Assembly (NCBI RefSeq): GCF_005239225.2
Contig: NC_133288.1
Coordinates: 10,608,169 to 10,672,168 of the forward strand
DNA: 64,000 nt
Direction: 5' to 3'
Source: Populus alba
Lineage: Eukaryota; Streptophyta; Magnoliopsida; Malpighiales; Salicaceae
The translations under genes and the position numbers were made by a program. Below the pieces are notes generated by a model. That model had not been told where the DNA came from, did no database searches, and worked only from the letters and a program-made list of their open reading frames with translations. This document shows positions 1 to 9,964 of the stretch, in pieces. How positions within the stretch are numbered: the first letter of the stretch is position 1; every line of letters begins with the position of its first letter.

Positions 1-797
1 TTTTTTTTTTATCTCTCATTTCAATTTTAATCCTCATTCTTTTTGAATGTTTTTTTTTTTCCTTTTGTTAAATTGCATTTTATTTTGAATTTCACCCTTA
101 TCAAATTTATTTTGTATTTCAATTTTGATACTTATTATTTTAATTTCAATTTTTTTTAATCTTTTTGTATAATTGATATTCTTATTTTCAATTTCATACT
201 TCAATGTTTAATTGATTGAGAATTAAGTTTCATGGTTTTTCCAGATAAGATGATTCTAGTCTAATAGCACGAGTTATGATTTTGAGAAATTAACATGGGT
301 TGACATTGTTTTTTTTTTTTTTATTATTATTTTTAAAAAATAACTTTGTGATTTTTTTTTATTTTCTTTTCTATTGGGTTATCTCGATCATATTACCTAG
401 ATTGTGAGTTTGTCATGATGACTCTGGTTGGCTTGACCTAGATTACTAGAGTTATAGGTTTGTCATGCTTTAGCCTGGGTAAGACTCGTGAAACCATCCA
501 ACTCTTGCTTGATTGTTTACTTGGAAGTGGTTGATATTGATACTACTCAGGGCTTCTATTTTCACACTACTTGTAAGGCTTATATCGACCTTTCATAGAC
601 GATCACTGAGCATGCGAGAGACCCTTTGAAACTAGATAATGACCAACCCTTTGATGCACTCAACAATTAGGATTTCCTATTAGGTTGTCATCCTGTGAAG
701 GGCGAGTTTGCATTTCATACATATTTTTTTAATTGCTTCAGCATTTTTTGCATAATTGCATGATTTACATTTAGCAGGTTGAAATATAGGTTCCCCA
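1..797. other. T-rich degenerate repeat DNA upstream of a gag fragment
   Basis: No gene is visible. The first 370 bases are poly(T)-interrupted, low-complexity DNA of a kind that recurs at 6.9-7.6, 39.9-41.1, 43-44 and (reverse strand) 57.2-58.1 kb. A short phrase (gtttgtcatg) occurs twice between 400 and 470, next to cctagatt. The stretch 480-780 is less biased and probably belongs to the 5' untranslated part of the gypsy element whose gag follows. Confidence 0.4.
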
Positions 798-1819
798 TTG
801 AAACCCATTTATAACACTCGTTCGAGAAAAAGAAAAATAGAAAATGAAGAAAGAGCCCAGTTGGAAGCCCAACATCAAAAAGAGTTGGACAATCTTAAAG
901 AAGAAGTCGCAATGCTTACTAGTTTACTCGAGCAGGCCTTGAGAAATAAATTCGGAAAAGCCACACTTATAGCTCAACCTGAAGATATTCATGTAACTCA
1001 TTTCGATCCATAGAATCTGGGGGAAAATAGGGTGTCATCTGAATTTCAACAAGCTATGCATTTCCAGCCAGCATACCCTACGAGAATTTCATCCACTATT
1101 GATTCTATAGAAAAGGAATATAAAAAAGGCAAGATGGTAAAAAAAGATGATCTGAACAAATTCATTGCCCTAGAGCAAAGGATGAGGGCATTTGAGGGAA
1201 TTCACCTATATGATCCTATAAAGGCTGCTGAGATGTGTTTGGTGCCTAACGTTGTCATTCCTAAAAAGTTTAGAGTGCCAGAATTTATCAAATATATGGG
1301 AACTCAATGCCCTATAACTCATCTCAAAGCATACTGCAACAAAATGGTTGAGGATGAGAAACTGCTGATTCATTTCTTTCAAGACAGTTTAAGTGGCGCT
1401 GCCCTCACTTGGTATATACGGTTGGACAATACCAAGGTTAAAAAATGGAAGGATTTAGTTATGCTTTCATGAGGCAATATAAGTTCAATATAGACGTGGG
1501 ACCTGATCGGTTAAGCTTGCAAGCTATCGAGAATGACAACAAGGAGTCTATAAGAGAATATGCCCGGAGATGGAGTGAGGTAGCTGCACAAGTTAACCCT
1601 CCCATGTTGGAAAAAGAGATGATTTGTTTATTTTCCAACACCTTTAAAGCTCCGTACTTTGAATACTTGGTTAAAAGCTCTGCACAATATTTCACTGACC
1701 TGGTTGTTATAGCTGAGAGGATTGAACAGGCCATTGGGTTAGGAAAAATTGCTAACCTGACTGAGAAAAATGGTTTCACTGAAGGTGGTTGCCAAGACAC
1801 TTATCATTTCTATAGCTAA
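798..1819 (+). pseudogene. Ty3/gypsy retrotransposon gag, broken
   Basis: Gag (capsid-type) protein of an LTR retrotransposon of the Ty3/gypsy superfamily, probably the TAT/Ogre branch. No ATG opens the frame; reading begins around 798 with a basic, coiled-coil-like segment (NTRSRKRK, then Glu/Lys/Leu-rich). After a TAG at 1011-1013 the same frame continues with the Retrotrans_gag region: a VPNVVIPKKFRVPEF segment, then a FFQDSLSGAALTWY motif typical of this domain. Near 1460 one base is missing, and the protein resumes in another frame with FMRQYKFNIDVGPDR and ends at a stop near 1819. One nonsense codon plus one frameshift make it non-functional. No protease, reverse transcriptase or integrase follows, so this is an isolated gag fragment of a deleted element. 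The gag assignment is firm; the clade is inferred. Confidence 0.8.
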
Positions 1820-3016
1820 TTGTTTCATCTGACTCCCAGAAATCAACTATCTTGAAGATAAAGCTATGGTGATATTAAGTCGAGAATGATCTACATATGA
1901 TTTCAATTGATTGTTGAAAAGATCGCTAAATGTTTAGCCCCTTTTTGTGTTATCATGCCAGTATTCATAGCCCAAGATGTTGTCATAAGTTCTTTGTTGT
2001 TGAACTTCTTTTCCAAAGTTTCAATGAAAATATTGAGTTAGTCATTCAATCGTGTTTATGACCAAGCTTTATTCATTTTTCTAAGAGAGTTTTCTTATAA
2101 AGACTCACAAACACATCTTTAAAGCCTTGTGCGATCTTATAGACGCAATTCGTCTTGTTTACCAAAAGCAGTTTCCTTATTGGAGTTTTGAAAAAAAATT
2201 GATCTTGCATTTTGATTTCGAAAATAATTTGATGTTTATTAAAAAATGATATTTTTAGCATTCTACTTGTAAAATGACAAGTGAATCAAGCAACTCCTTC
2301 ATAGAGGTGACCAAGCTCTAAAAAGAAAAAGAGAAATGAATAAACACCCTTACCCTATGACTCTTGAATCATGTGTTTTTTTTAAATGTATGAATAATGG
2401 TATGTAGTGAACTCGTTGCTCATGACTTATGAAATACATCTTTGCAAAGACCAAACCATTATACTGGATGAGGTCAAAGTTTATTGATCATAGCTGCTTG
2501 CGCTTGAAATGAGGAAAGGCCATCTTTGTTATTCCTTTCACGTTCTGAAATAAGTACATCCCTTGCAATCCCTTTTTGATCCTGAATAATTTTTCTTTCA
2601 TAAAAAATCCCGACTAAGATCACACCCAATTCATTAAGGATGGCTTGAGTAAGGGGTCTTTAAATAATTTTCTGTTGACCCTTGAGACGCATCCTAGTGG
2701 AGATGTGTATCGTGCAATTCATGATTTATGGCCACAATTACATAAAGAAAATGTTCGACTTAGTCTTGAGAATTTGGCTAAAAAAGACCCTGTTTGCCAG
2801 TTTTTAAGAAAATTGGATGGGAAGCTTATCCCCGACCCATAGAGGCGTCTAAGCCGTTCTTGGACGTAAAACCAAGGGAAGATGTGGGCCATAATCACAA
2901 CTACATGTACATACACATACTTTTTCAAAATAAATAATTAATAAAAAGAGAGTGTGTGTGTGAGACTACAGATGGCCTAAATATAGGTGGTATGATTGCA
3001 TTTTCAATTTCTCATC
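1820..3016. other. No recognisable gene; probable decayed retroelement and duplicated flank
   Basis: No family is recognised. An open frame of 65 codons at 2645-2842 (+) has mixed, protein-like composition (contains SGDVYRAIHDLWPQL) but matches nothing I know. It has no supporting context, so I do not call it a gene. From about 2940 the DNA contains a (GT) run and pyrimidine-rich sequence that looks like the promoter and leader of the pseudogene that follows. Confidence 0.35.
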
Positions 3017-3024
3017 TATAAATT
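3017..3024 (+). promoter_or_regulatory. TATA-like box upstream of the LOG-like pseudogene
   Basis: TATAAATT lies 65 bases before the presumed ancestral ATG at 3089, followed by a CT-rich leader. The spacing suits a plant core promoter. If real, the copy carried its promoter along, which argues against a simple mRNA-derived retrocopy. Confidence 0.35.
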
Positions 3025-3088
3025 CTTCTCTTCCTTCCCTTCATTTCTACTCCACCCATACATTCATGAAATATAGAAGTGTGTATAA

Positions 3089-3737
3089 ATGGCAGGTTCC
3101 TCAAGTCATCATAAATATTTGTGTTTTCGGTGGATTCAGTCCTGGGAAAGAAAAAGAGTTTTTAGAATCAGCAAATCATCTTGGTTAGCTACTAGCTGAG
3201 AGAAAGATTCATTTAGTGTATGGGGGAGGCAGCCTTGGGTTAATTGGAGGTGTGTTAATGGCTGCATTTTTAGGAGGTAGTCAAGTTTTGGGGGTTGTCC
3301 CCAAAACTTTAGCAAATTAGGACATCATTAGAAAAACAATTTGAGAGAAACTATAAGTCCCCATAATGTCTGATCGACTGAATGCCATGTTTAACCATGC
3401 TGGTGCCTTCATTGCCTTACCAGGTGGTCTGGGCACATTGAAAGAGATCTTTCATATTTCCTCTTGGACCCAAATGCACATTCACCATAAACCTATCGGT
3501 TTGTTAAATGTTAATGGTTTCTATGATAAAATGTTGTCTTTTCTTGATTAAGCTGTGGAACAGGAATTTCAAACATCTTCAGCACGACAAATCATAATCT
3601 CTACTGCTACTACTCAACAATTGATTGACCAACTACAATCTTTCATCCCTGTCATTGATCCCTGCATGAGTCGCCTAAATTGGTCAACTAAGAACAACCG
3701 TAAAAAGCTTAGATTAGATTTGAGCCTTCATTTGTGA
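3089..3737 (+). pseudogene. LOG-like cytokinin riboside 5'-monophosphate phosphoribohydrolase pseudogene
   Basis: LOG enzymes release active cytokinin bases from cytokinin nucleotides in the cytosol. The reading frame can be followed over about 216 codons, the usual family length. Seen: an N-terminal ICVFGGFSPGKEKEF segment (Rossmann start), the [11 protein letters not shown] nucleotide-binding loop, [10 protein letters not shown], the diagnostic PGGLGTLKE motif (family PGGxGTxxE), and KPIGLLNVNGFYD. Defects: a frameshift between the ATG at 3089 and codon 10, then in-frame stops at 3186, 3318, 3342, 3354 and 3549, so it cannot make protein. The coding match runs without any intron, whereas most plant LOG genes have several; it is either a retrocopy or a duplicate from an intronless subgroup. 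An Athila-like LTR abuts it at about 3755. Family call firm; which LOG paralogue is parental is unknown. Confidence 0.88.
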
Positions 3738-3754
3738 AACCTTGTGTCTTTTTA

Positions 3755-5450
3755 GTAATAGTAGTAATAAATAGGACTTTGAGATGTAAGATTAATGTGA
3801 GGATTAAAAAATGATAAAAAAAACAAATGTCAAGGTTAGAGGATCCACTAATGCTACTTCAAATAAGTATAGTATAAACTCTTATTACTCAACTGGAAAC
3901 CACACATAAAGGAGGTTCCAATCATATTATAAATTGCTAACATGATTACATTAATTATCTTATTTGAGTAATACCAATACTTGTAAATATTATCAGGTAT
4001 TCATGGTGATAGCTTATGTTAACAACAAATCAAGTTCTTTTCATAGCATAGGTATAGGTTATACCATATGGTTGGGCTATGAAAGTACCAAGCATTTGTT
4101 GTACCAAGGTTTGTTTACGCAAATCTAGATTAACCATTTAATGAGCAAGGTATTAAGAGTAAGCAAGATAATAAATATAAAACATATTAGTATCAAGCAT
4201 TAAAGTCCATGTTGAGTTTATACTATACTTATTCTTACATCATTAGTGTAACCTTTTCACCTTGACATAATAGATTTAGCTAAACATAAAGAAAGAAAGA
4301 AACATAAATAAACAAGAAAAGAACATAGTTATATAAGTAAAGGAAAGGAAAGGAAATGAAAAGCATAAACAAGATATTAATATAACATAAAATAAAACTT
4401 AAACGTTACAAAATACAAAGAAAGAGAGCAAGAGCATGATCTTGATCTGAGTACCAAGATGCCTAAATGCATGGCAAATGCCTCCTTTTATAGGCCAAAA
4501 TTTGAAACTATTTATTTGATAACTAATTGTTGAGTGGGTGGCCAACTCTTGACTTGGAGAAAATCTTTTTCTTCTTATCTAAATAAAACATGATTGCTAA
4601 CATCAAAACTGGAACCACCTGTACACATGAAATTTCTAGGAAATTTTATTATCTTTCTAGGGAAACAAATTAAGGTCATTTGGACTTTTAGAACTTGAGA
4701 TATAGGTTGAACACTGAACAGTGTTGGGGCTGCAAGACTGATTCAGACTTCTCCATTGTTGCTGTAATTTGGACTTGAAAATGGCCTTTTTAAATCTTGA
4801 ACTCCACATGAAAGTTGTAGGCCTATGTCTTACCGAATCTGTCTAAAAAATAGATGTCATTTGGACATCTAGAACTCGAGATATGACCCAATTACCGAAC
4901 AATGTTCCTGTTTGGATTGCACCAACATCTATTTTCTAAGTTTGGCCCTCTCTTTGTCCTTTCAATTTGAATACTTAAACTCATCAATCAATCCTTTCAT
5001 TTATGTGATAGGCCTGCATTTAAGATGAACATTTACCATAAATTAAATGTATCTTATATTTATTAGGTATGTTATTATAAAACATGTTTTAGTTAAGGGG
5101 TTATTGATACTTCAAGTGCAAAGTGATGATATGAAACCTTGATAAAGATGCACTTTTGAGTACTAATCACAGCCCCAACTAGTTTATTACTAGTCCCTAG
5201 TAATCAAAATGTTAAAATAGAAAAATAATTTGCAAATTACACAAAGCAAGGCATTCATCATTCAATTTTCATTAATCTATCTAGATAAATAAACTCTCAT
5301 TAAATTTATATTTTTGCTTCATATTTCTTAAACAAGATATTAATAAACCTTCTTTTTATGTGTTCAACGTATGAAAACATAGATGATGGGGGTTTTTGTT
5401 GGAAGAAAACAATATTATGTTCTAATGTTTAAGGTTAACTTTCCTAGGTT
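3755..5450 (-). repeat. Athila-like gypsy LTR (3' LTR, truncated), copy 1
   Basis: A repeat of about 1.7 kb shared with 12,217-13,825 and, in part, with 6,227-6,596. Read on the minus strand it has LTR architecture: U3 from about 5450, a TATA box CTATAAAAGGAGG at 4493-4481, then a transcribed part ending near 3755 in a short trinucleotide run. Within U3 a phrase on being 'TTTGGAC...TAGAACT' occurs twice (about 4680 and 4860) and AACACTG/CAGTGTT forms a small inverted repeat near 4711. The terminal TGACACGACC end seen in the other copies is missing here; the LOG-like pseudogene starts where it should be. Confidence 0.65.
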
Positions 5451-5469
5451 GAGATAATTATTTTATTAT

Positions 5470-6202
5470 TATTATTTTTTTTCTCTTTATTTATTTATTT
5501 ATTTATATACACATACAACTTAAAACACAATGCATCTTTAACCCATGTAACGAGTTTTCGGCTAATGACTCCCAAACCAGTTGGTCTTAGGGCATTAGGT
5601 GTTGAGACACCCTTACAAGCTTAGTAAGCTCAGGTTGCAGATACTGATACGTAGATAGTGCAATGTTTGATTCCCTTAAGTTTTTCTCCTTATCCTATAT
5701 AACAAGCTTTAGGCCAATAGCTTCCAAGTCAGTTGACTTTAGGGTATTAGGTGGTTAAAACACCCTTTAGGCTTAATTGCTTAAGTTATGGAGGCTACGA
5801 AACCAAACTTATCTATGTTTTTATTATCATCATTTTTTTTTACAAATTATATACTATCCATTTCCCTTAGTTGTTACCTTTAACAAAAGAACATAAATAA
5901 TATAATAATCCAATATGCAACCCACAATCATATGTTAAAATGTGTGTGTGAAAATGAAGGTTTAAGAATACTTGTTAAATGAGTAGATGAGCATGATCAA
6001 GTGATAACAATGTGAGAGTTTGTAAACCTGAATATTTCAAGAAGTATTCTGATAGACCTTGGTGATGATACTTACTAAGATGTGTCTCAAGAGTCAATAA
6101 AATTTCCTCCTTACTCTGCCATCCTAATAACAATTTTGTCAAATGGTTTTAATAATTGCAAAAACAATTCGTAAGTTAGTTTTTTTTTTTTTGTCAACTA
6201 CT
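5470..6202 (-). other. Athila-like element internal (5' untranslated) remnant
   Basis: Non-coding. Two direct repeats of about 65 bases, roughly 5549-5612 and 5701-5768, share the framework 'ttaggTG.....acaccctt' and 'ccaa(a/g)...agttg'. Placed between a primer binding site at 6203-6220 and the LTR at 3755-5450, this is what is left of the internal region; gag and pol are entirely deleted. Confidence 0.5.
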
Positions 6203-6220
6203 TCCCTGGCAAGGGCATCA
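6203..6220 (-). other. Decayed primer binding site, tRNA-Asp type (Athila-like)
   Basis: Minus strand TGATGCCCTTGCCAGGGA resembles TGGCGCCGTTGCCGGGGA, the site used by Athila-type gypsy elements with tRNA-Asp. It lies six bases outside the LTR end TGACACG at 6227. Most differences are G-to-A or C-to-T, as expected of a methylated, silenced element. Confidence 0.6.
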
Positions 6221-6226
6221 AAAACT

Positions 6227-6596
6227 TGACACGACCAAAAAATTGATGTCTTCTCCTAAATGCAGGAGTGTCGAAGTAATAAATAACCCGGGAAGACTAG
6301 GATCGAACCACAAGGAGGTTAACTATATAAATTATAAATAATAACAACACAACAACAACAATAAATAATAACAATAACAACAACAATAATAATAGTAGTA
6401 ATAGTAATACTAATAATAATAGTAGTAGTAGTAGTAGTAGTAGTAGTAATGATAGTAATAATAAAGAGGATTTTGAGATGTAAGATTAATGTGAGGATTA
6501 AACAAGGATAAAAAAAAAAACAAATGTCAAGGTTAGAGGATCACTAATGGTACTTTAAATAAGTATAGTATAAACTCTTATTACTCTTATTTGGGG
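6227..6596 (-). repeat. Athila-like LTR, truncated 5' LTR with embedded microsatellite
   Basis: Starts with TGACACGACC, the same end as at 12,217, and matches the other copies up to about 6596, where a different gypsy sequence takes over. An AAC/AAT/AGT compound trinucleotide microsatellite occupies roughly 6337-6470. The same position holds a shorter AAT run in the copy at 12,322-12,350 and a remnant at 3750-3770. Confidence 0.65.
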
Positions 6597-6800
6597 TGCT
6601 AATACTTTTTCTTTACGTAACTAGTCCCCATACCCGATCTCTGAGACCAGTTAGGGTTTCTAGTGACCAAAATACTAGGTGGCGACTCCCATTCCATTTT
6701 TCCACTAATAAAAGAAAAGAATTCCTTATCTCCCCACATTTGCCTTATTAGATAAATTATGAGGGTGGATGTTTCTTCGCCGCGATGCCGCAAACATACG
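6597..6800 (+). repeat. Gypsy (TAT/Ogre-like) LTR end and primer-site region
   Basis: Contains ACTAGGTGGCGACTCC; TGGCGACTCC at 6680-6689 resembles the primer site of TAT/Ogre-type gypsy elements (tRNA-Arg type). The whole block is the inverted counterpart of 17,480-17,690, including the phrases 'ccagttagggtttctagtgaccaaaata' in part and 'ttccttatctccccacatttg' in part. Truncated on both sides; strand taken from the LTR-to-primer-site order. Confidence 0.5.
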
Positions 6801-6830
6801 ACAAAGTTATTGTCATTTTAATTATTATCT

Positions 6831-6901
6831 ATAATTAAAACTGATCAGCCTTTTCACTATCTGTGCAATCCACACTAAAAAGGCTGATCAATTTTAGTTA
6901 T
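6831..6901. repeat. Near-perfect hairpin, 24-bp arms
   Basis: Arms 6831-6854 and 6878-6901 match at 22 of 24 positions (core AACTGATCAGCCTTTT on the left arm) around a 23-base loop. A related but weaker inverted repeat with the same outer sequence CTATAACTAAAA is at 7302-7316 / 7366-7381. They may be the ends of a small MITE-like element or a structural part of the T-rich repeat that follows each. Confidence 0.6.
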
Positions 6902-7640
6902 AAGGTTTTTTTTTGTTTTTTTTTTTGTTTCATTTAATCCTTTTTTTCTTTAGTTTGTTAATATTAAAATTTTTTTTCTATTTAGTTATCATACTTTTAT
7001 GACTTAGATCTCAGGTTTGACGGGTTTACCTAATTTGATAGGTTAACCCCGTTTATTCATATTTTTTTCTTTTACATAATTAGTTTTTTTTTTCTTCCGA
7101 TAGTTTTTTTTTTCATTTTAATTAATTTTTTTTGTTTAATTTAGCTTGTTAATATTAATTTGTTTTCTTATTTAGTTATCACACTCTCATGACATAGATC
7201 TCAGGTGTGACGAGTTAACCTAGTTTGGCTGGTTAACATAGTTGATTAATATTTGTTTTTCTTCATTATTTTTTTTTCAATTTCATCTTTTAATATAGTA
7301 ACTATAACTAAAAGATGTCAACCTTTTACTATGGATTGCACTGTGTAAATCCACAGTGAAACACAGATGCTTTTAGTTATAGGTTTGTATTTTTTTTTTG
7401 CCTTTTTCTTTGTTTTTTTCTTTTAAATTAATCTTTTTTTTGTTTAATTTACTTCGCTAATATTTTTTTTTTCTATATATTTATCACACTCTTATGACAA
7501 GGATTTCAGGTTTGATGAGTTAACTCGGTTGATTTAGATTTTTTTTCCTTTTTTTAGGTAGTTTTTTTTTTTTCAATTTCATCTTTTAATATCAATTTAA
7601 TTGAGAATTAAACTTCGTGATTTATTTTGTTTACTTTTCA
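6902..7640. repeat. T-rich repeat block, three loosely tandem units
   Basis: Poly(T) tracts alternate with a recurring framework: ATTTAGTTATCA, then ATGAC.TAGATCTCAGG, then TGA.GAGTTAACC. Units are near 6980, 7160 and 7470. No coding potential. Confidence 0.5.
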
Positions 7641-7647
7641 TTAGATT

Positions 7648-8085
7648 ATTGATTTTATAAGGGTATTTTACTGTACCCCTCCTCACAAAGCACTATTCAT
7701 TGGAATAGTGTTTTGCTTTATTGTTTTTTTTCTTTGTTTTTTCCTTTTCAATTAACCTTTTTTTTTAATTTCATTCTATAATATTAATTTTTTTTCTATT
7801 TAGTTATAACATTTTCATAACATGATCTTTTAACAAGACCCACGTCCAAAGCTCTAAGACCTAGCGTTGTAGGTAGACTCACTTAAACTTGGGTTATGCA
7901 AGTTTAATATTATTATTATTATTAAAAATATTATTATTGATATTATAATTAATATTATAAATATTATTTTTGGGCCAAACGTTGCGGTCAAACCCAAGGT
8001 TGTTGAGTTTAGCTTTGTAGATAGACCTAACACTCTTGGATCTTAACTTTTTTTTTTTATATATATATATTATTTTGTGCAGAAA
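7648..8085. repeat. Dispersed repeat A, copy 1
   Basis: About 430 bases matching 15,632-16,068 in the same orientation and order: the phrase ACTGTACCCCTCCTC, a stem-loop CACTATTC-ATTG-GAATAGTG at 7691-7710, a poly(T) tract, an ATT-rich stretch, and a segment rich in GACCCA.G phrases. No open frame. It is probably a piece of an LTR or of a non-autonomous element; the family is not known to me. Confidence 0.6.
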
Positions 8086-8109
8086 AAAGAAAATAGGGAA
8101 GGGGAGAGG

Positions 8110-8434
8110 GCTAGGTCATATATTAAATATTACCGATGGATTTACCAACATAATTTTTCTGTCTATAAATACATCGGCAATTTTATCAGTATAAGTGACA
8201 TGTCACTGTATAGCTTGACTATTTGAATCTAACAATAGTTTTGTCGGTAACAATGTCTATAAAAACTTACATGTCATCGTACTGTTTTTTTTTTTTTTTT
8301 AATTTCTTCTATTCCAACTAGGATTTCTTAGGTACATACCGATGACATATTTTCATCGGTAAATACCAACGGAGTTAGTGATAGAAAAATTGTGGTCCGT
8401 GTTTCTAGTTGTATTCATAGATTTTGTGGTAGTG
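8110..8434. mobile_element. Third CACTA-family terminus (truncated element)
   Basis: The region carries degenerate copies of the subterminal motif (ACCGATGG, CATCGGC, GTCGGTAA, TACCGATGAC, CATCGGTAAATACC) and stops with GTGGTAGTG at 8426-8434. Its complement, CACTACCAC, corresponds to the CACTACCAG ends of the two larger elements here. No matching CACTA end was found to the left, so the element seems truncated. Confidence 0.6.
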
Positions 8435-9457
8435 TTAATGCTATTGGTTTAAATTATGCTGAAAAATAATTAGAAATTTTGGATGACTGGTTTACAAGTA
8501 AGTAAAGTTTAATGTAAAGCTGAATAATTTGTTTTTTTTTTTATTTTTAAATCTTTAAATCAAAATTATAGAATTATCCTAAATTAAGATTTATAAGAAA
8601 AAAATGATGGCATATAAATATAACATATATAGAAATAATAAATATAGAACTTATGTTAAAAGTCAAAGAGTTAAAGGAGATATTAATATTTAAATGAATT
8701 AAAAAAGAAAATTCTAAGATTCTTACAGTATGTGTTTTGAATATTAATATAATTCACATTGCTACCACTGATACAGTATAAACCATCGAACAGTCAAAGA
8801 AAGAATATGATTAATAAAATAATATATTAAAAAGCTGAGAACTAAAATTGTTGGCCATTATCCCGTGGGTAGCACTTCCAGAAATACTCAAAGGCCTGGA
8901 CCTAACCTTGAGCTACGACGAGGTTTGAAAATAGTTTTCGACCACCATGATTGACTAGTTGCGTAATTGCCCCAAACACAGATAAACTTCCATATATTTG
9001 CCTGGAAAATGCCATGATTGACTATCGCGAGGCATGTTATTAATTATCTTATATAAACCGTTTTTAGAGATTTTTAATTGCATCGAATCAGATTTTCATC
9101 TTACAACGTTTCAAGGGAAGCCCCTTCTATGTCTCAGAAATCTTACGAACGGAAACTTAAATTATGATTCATGACAAACCTTCAATTAAACAACTATACT
9201 AGCAAGCCTAATCATTGATTTAAATTTTGAAGGTAGTACTGAACAAATATAATAGAAGAAAATGATAACATCTCAACATGAAAATGAAAAGAAAAAAAAT
9301 TGATCTGAGTTTTGTTTCTTTTTTGCCGAAAACATGGACCAGTCCACCAAGTTTGAATATAATTAAATTTTTTAGTAATACTAAAACGTTTGACAAGTCC
9401 ACCAAGTTATCCTCTTCCTTAAGCAAATTAAGGCAATTCAATATTCCAGCAAGTTTG
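8435..9457. other. Intergenic; no gene seen
   Basis: AT-rich DNA without a recognisable element up to about 8840. From 8840 to 9457 base composition is more mixed and poly(T) is rare, compatible with the original upstream region of the glycine-rich gene that follows. Confidence 0.35.
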
Positions 9458-9466
9458 TATATAAAA
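9458..9466 (+). promoter_or_regulatory. TATA box of the glycine-rich gene copy 1
   Basis: TATATAAAA lies about 80 bases before the ATG at 9537, the strongest TATA match in the region. Confidence 0.45.
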
Positions 9467-9536
9467 TGGTCTTAGTAACAACATATTAGAGCTATAGCAA
9501 GCCTTGTGTTAGGAGCATATATCTTAGGAAATTAAG

Positions 9537-9909
9537 ATGGCGAGAGAGTTCATAGTTCATGAAGGCAGTGTCCATTCAGAAGCAGGCTTCCTGCTTGATT
9601 CCTCCGAGGCTTTTCTGTTGTTATGCATGATTGTTGTTTCCTTGTCAATTATTTCGATGGTCATTTTCGCTTGTGGTGATAGTAATTCAGCAAAAGATTG
9701 TCGCCGCCGCTGCTGCAAAGATTTTCCTGAAGGTGATTGTTTTGGAGGAGGTGAGGAGGTGATTGTTGTGGTGGAGATGGAGGTGGAGATGGTGATGGAG
9801 GAGGTGGAGATGGAGGAGGTGGAGACGGAGGAGGTGGAGGGGTGGAGATGGAGGAGGTGGTGGAGGAGGTGGTGGTGATGGAGGTGGTGGAGGTGGAGGA
9901 GCATGCTAA
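9537..9909 (+). pseudogene. Glycine-rich small membrane protein, copy 1, frameshifted
   Basis: Start ATG at 9537 gives MAREFIVHEG, then a single hydrophobic, membrane-spanning stretch (FLLLCMIVVSLSIISMVIFA, about residues 30-49), CGDS, a basic RRRCC patch and GDCFGGG. From 9753 the literal frame turns into Val/Glu/Met repeats. The repeats are all GGA/GGT/GAT triplets; read one frame over (from 9755) they give Gly-Gly-Asp repeats, and in a third frame (from about 9841) poly-Gly ending in GAC-stop at 9907-9909. So two small indels probably broke an original glycine-rich tail. The second copy supports this because its tail is Gly-rich in frame. Likely role of such proteins (membrane or cell-wall associated) is unknown. 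An alternative is a real short protein ending at 9878; I consider this less likely. Confidence 0.55.
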
Positions 9910-9964
9910 AAACTTTCATGGAGTTATTTCTATGGAAAAGATTAAGATTTCTCATGTTACTTCG

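Noticed and set aside
2645..2842. 65-codon frame with protein-like composition
   Set aside because: No family, no supporting signals; probably a remnant of an unknown gene or element, so not called as CDS.
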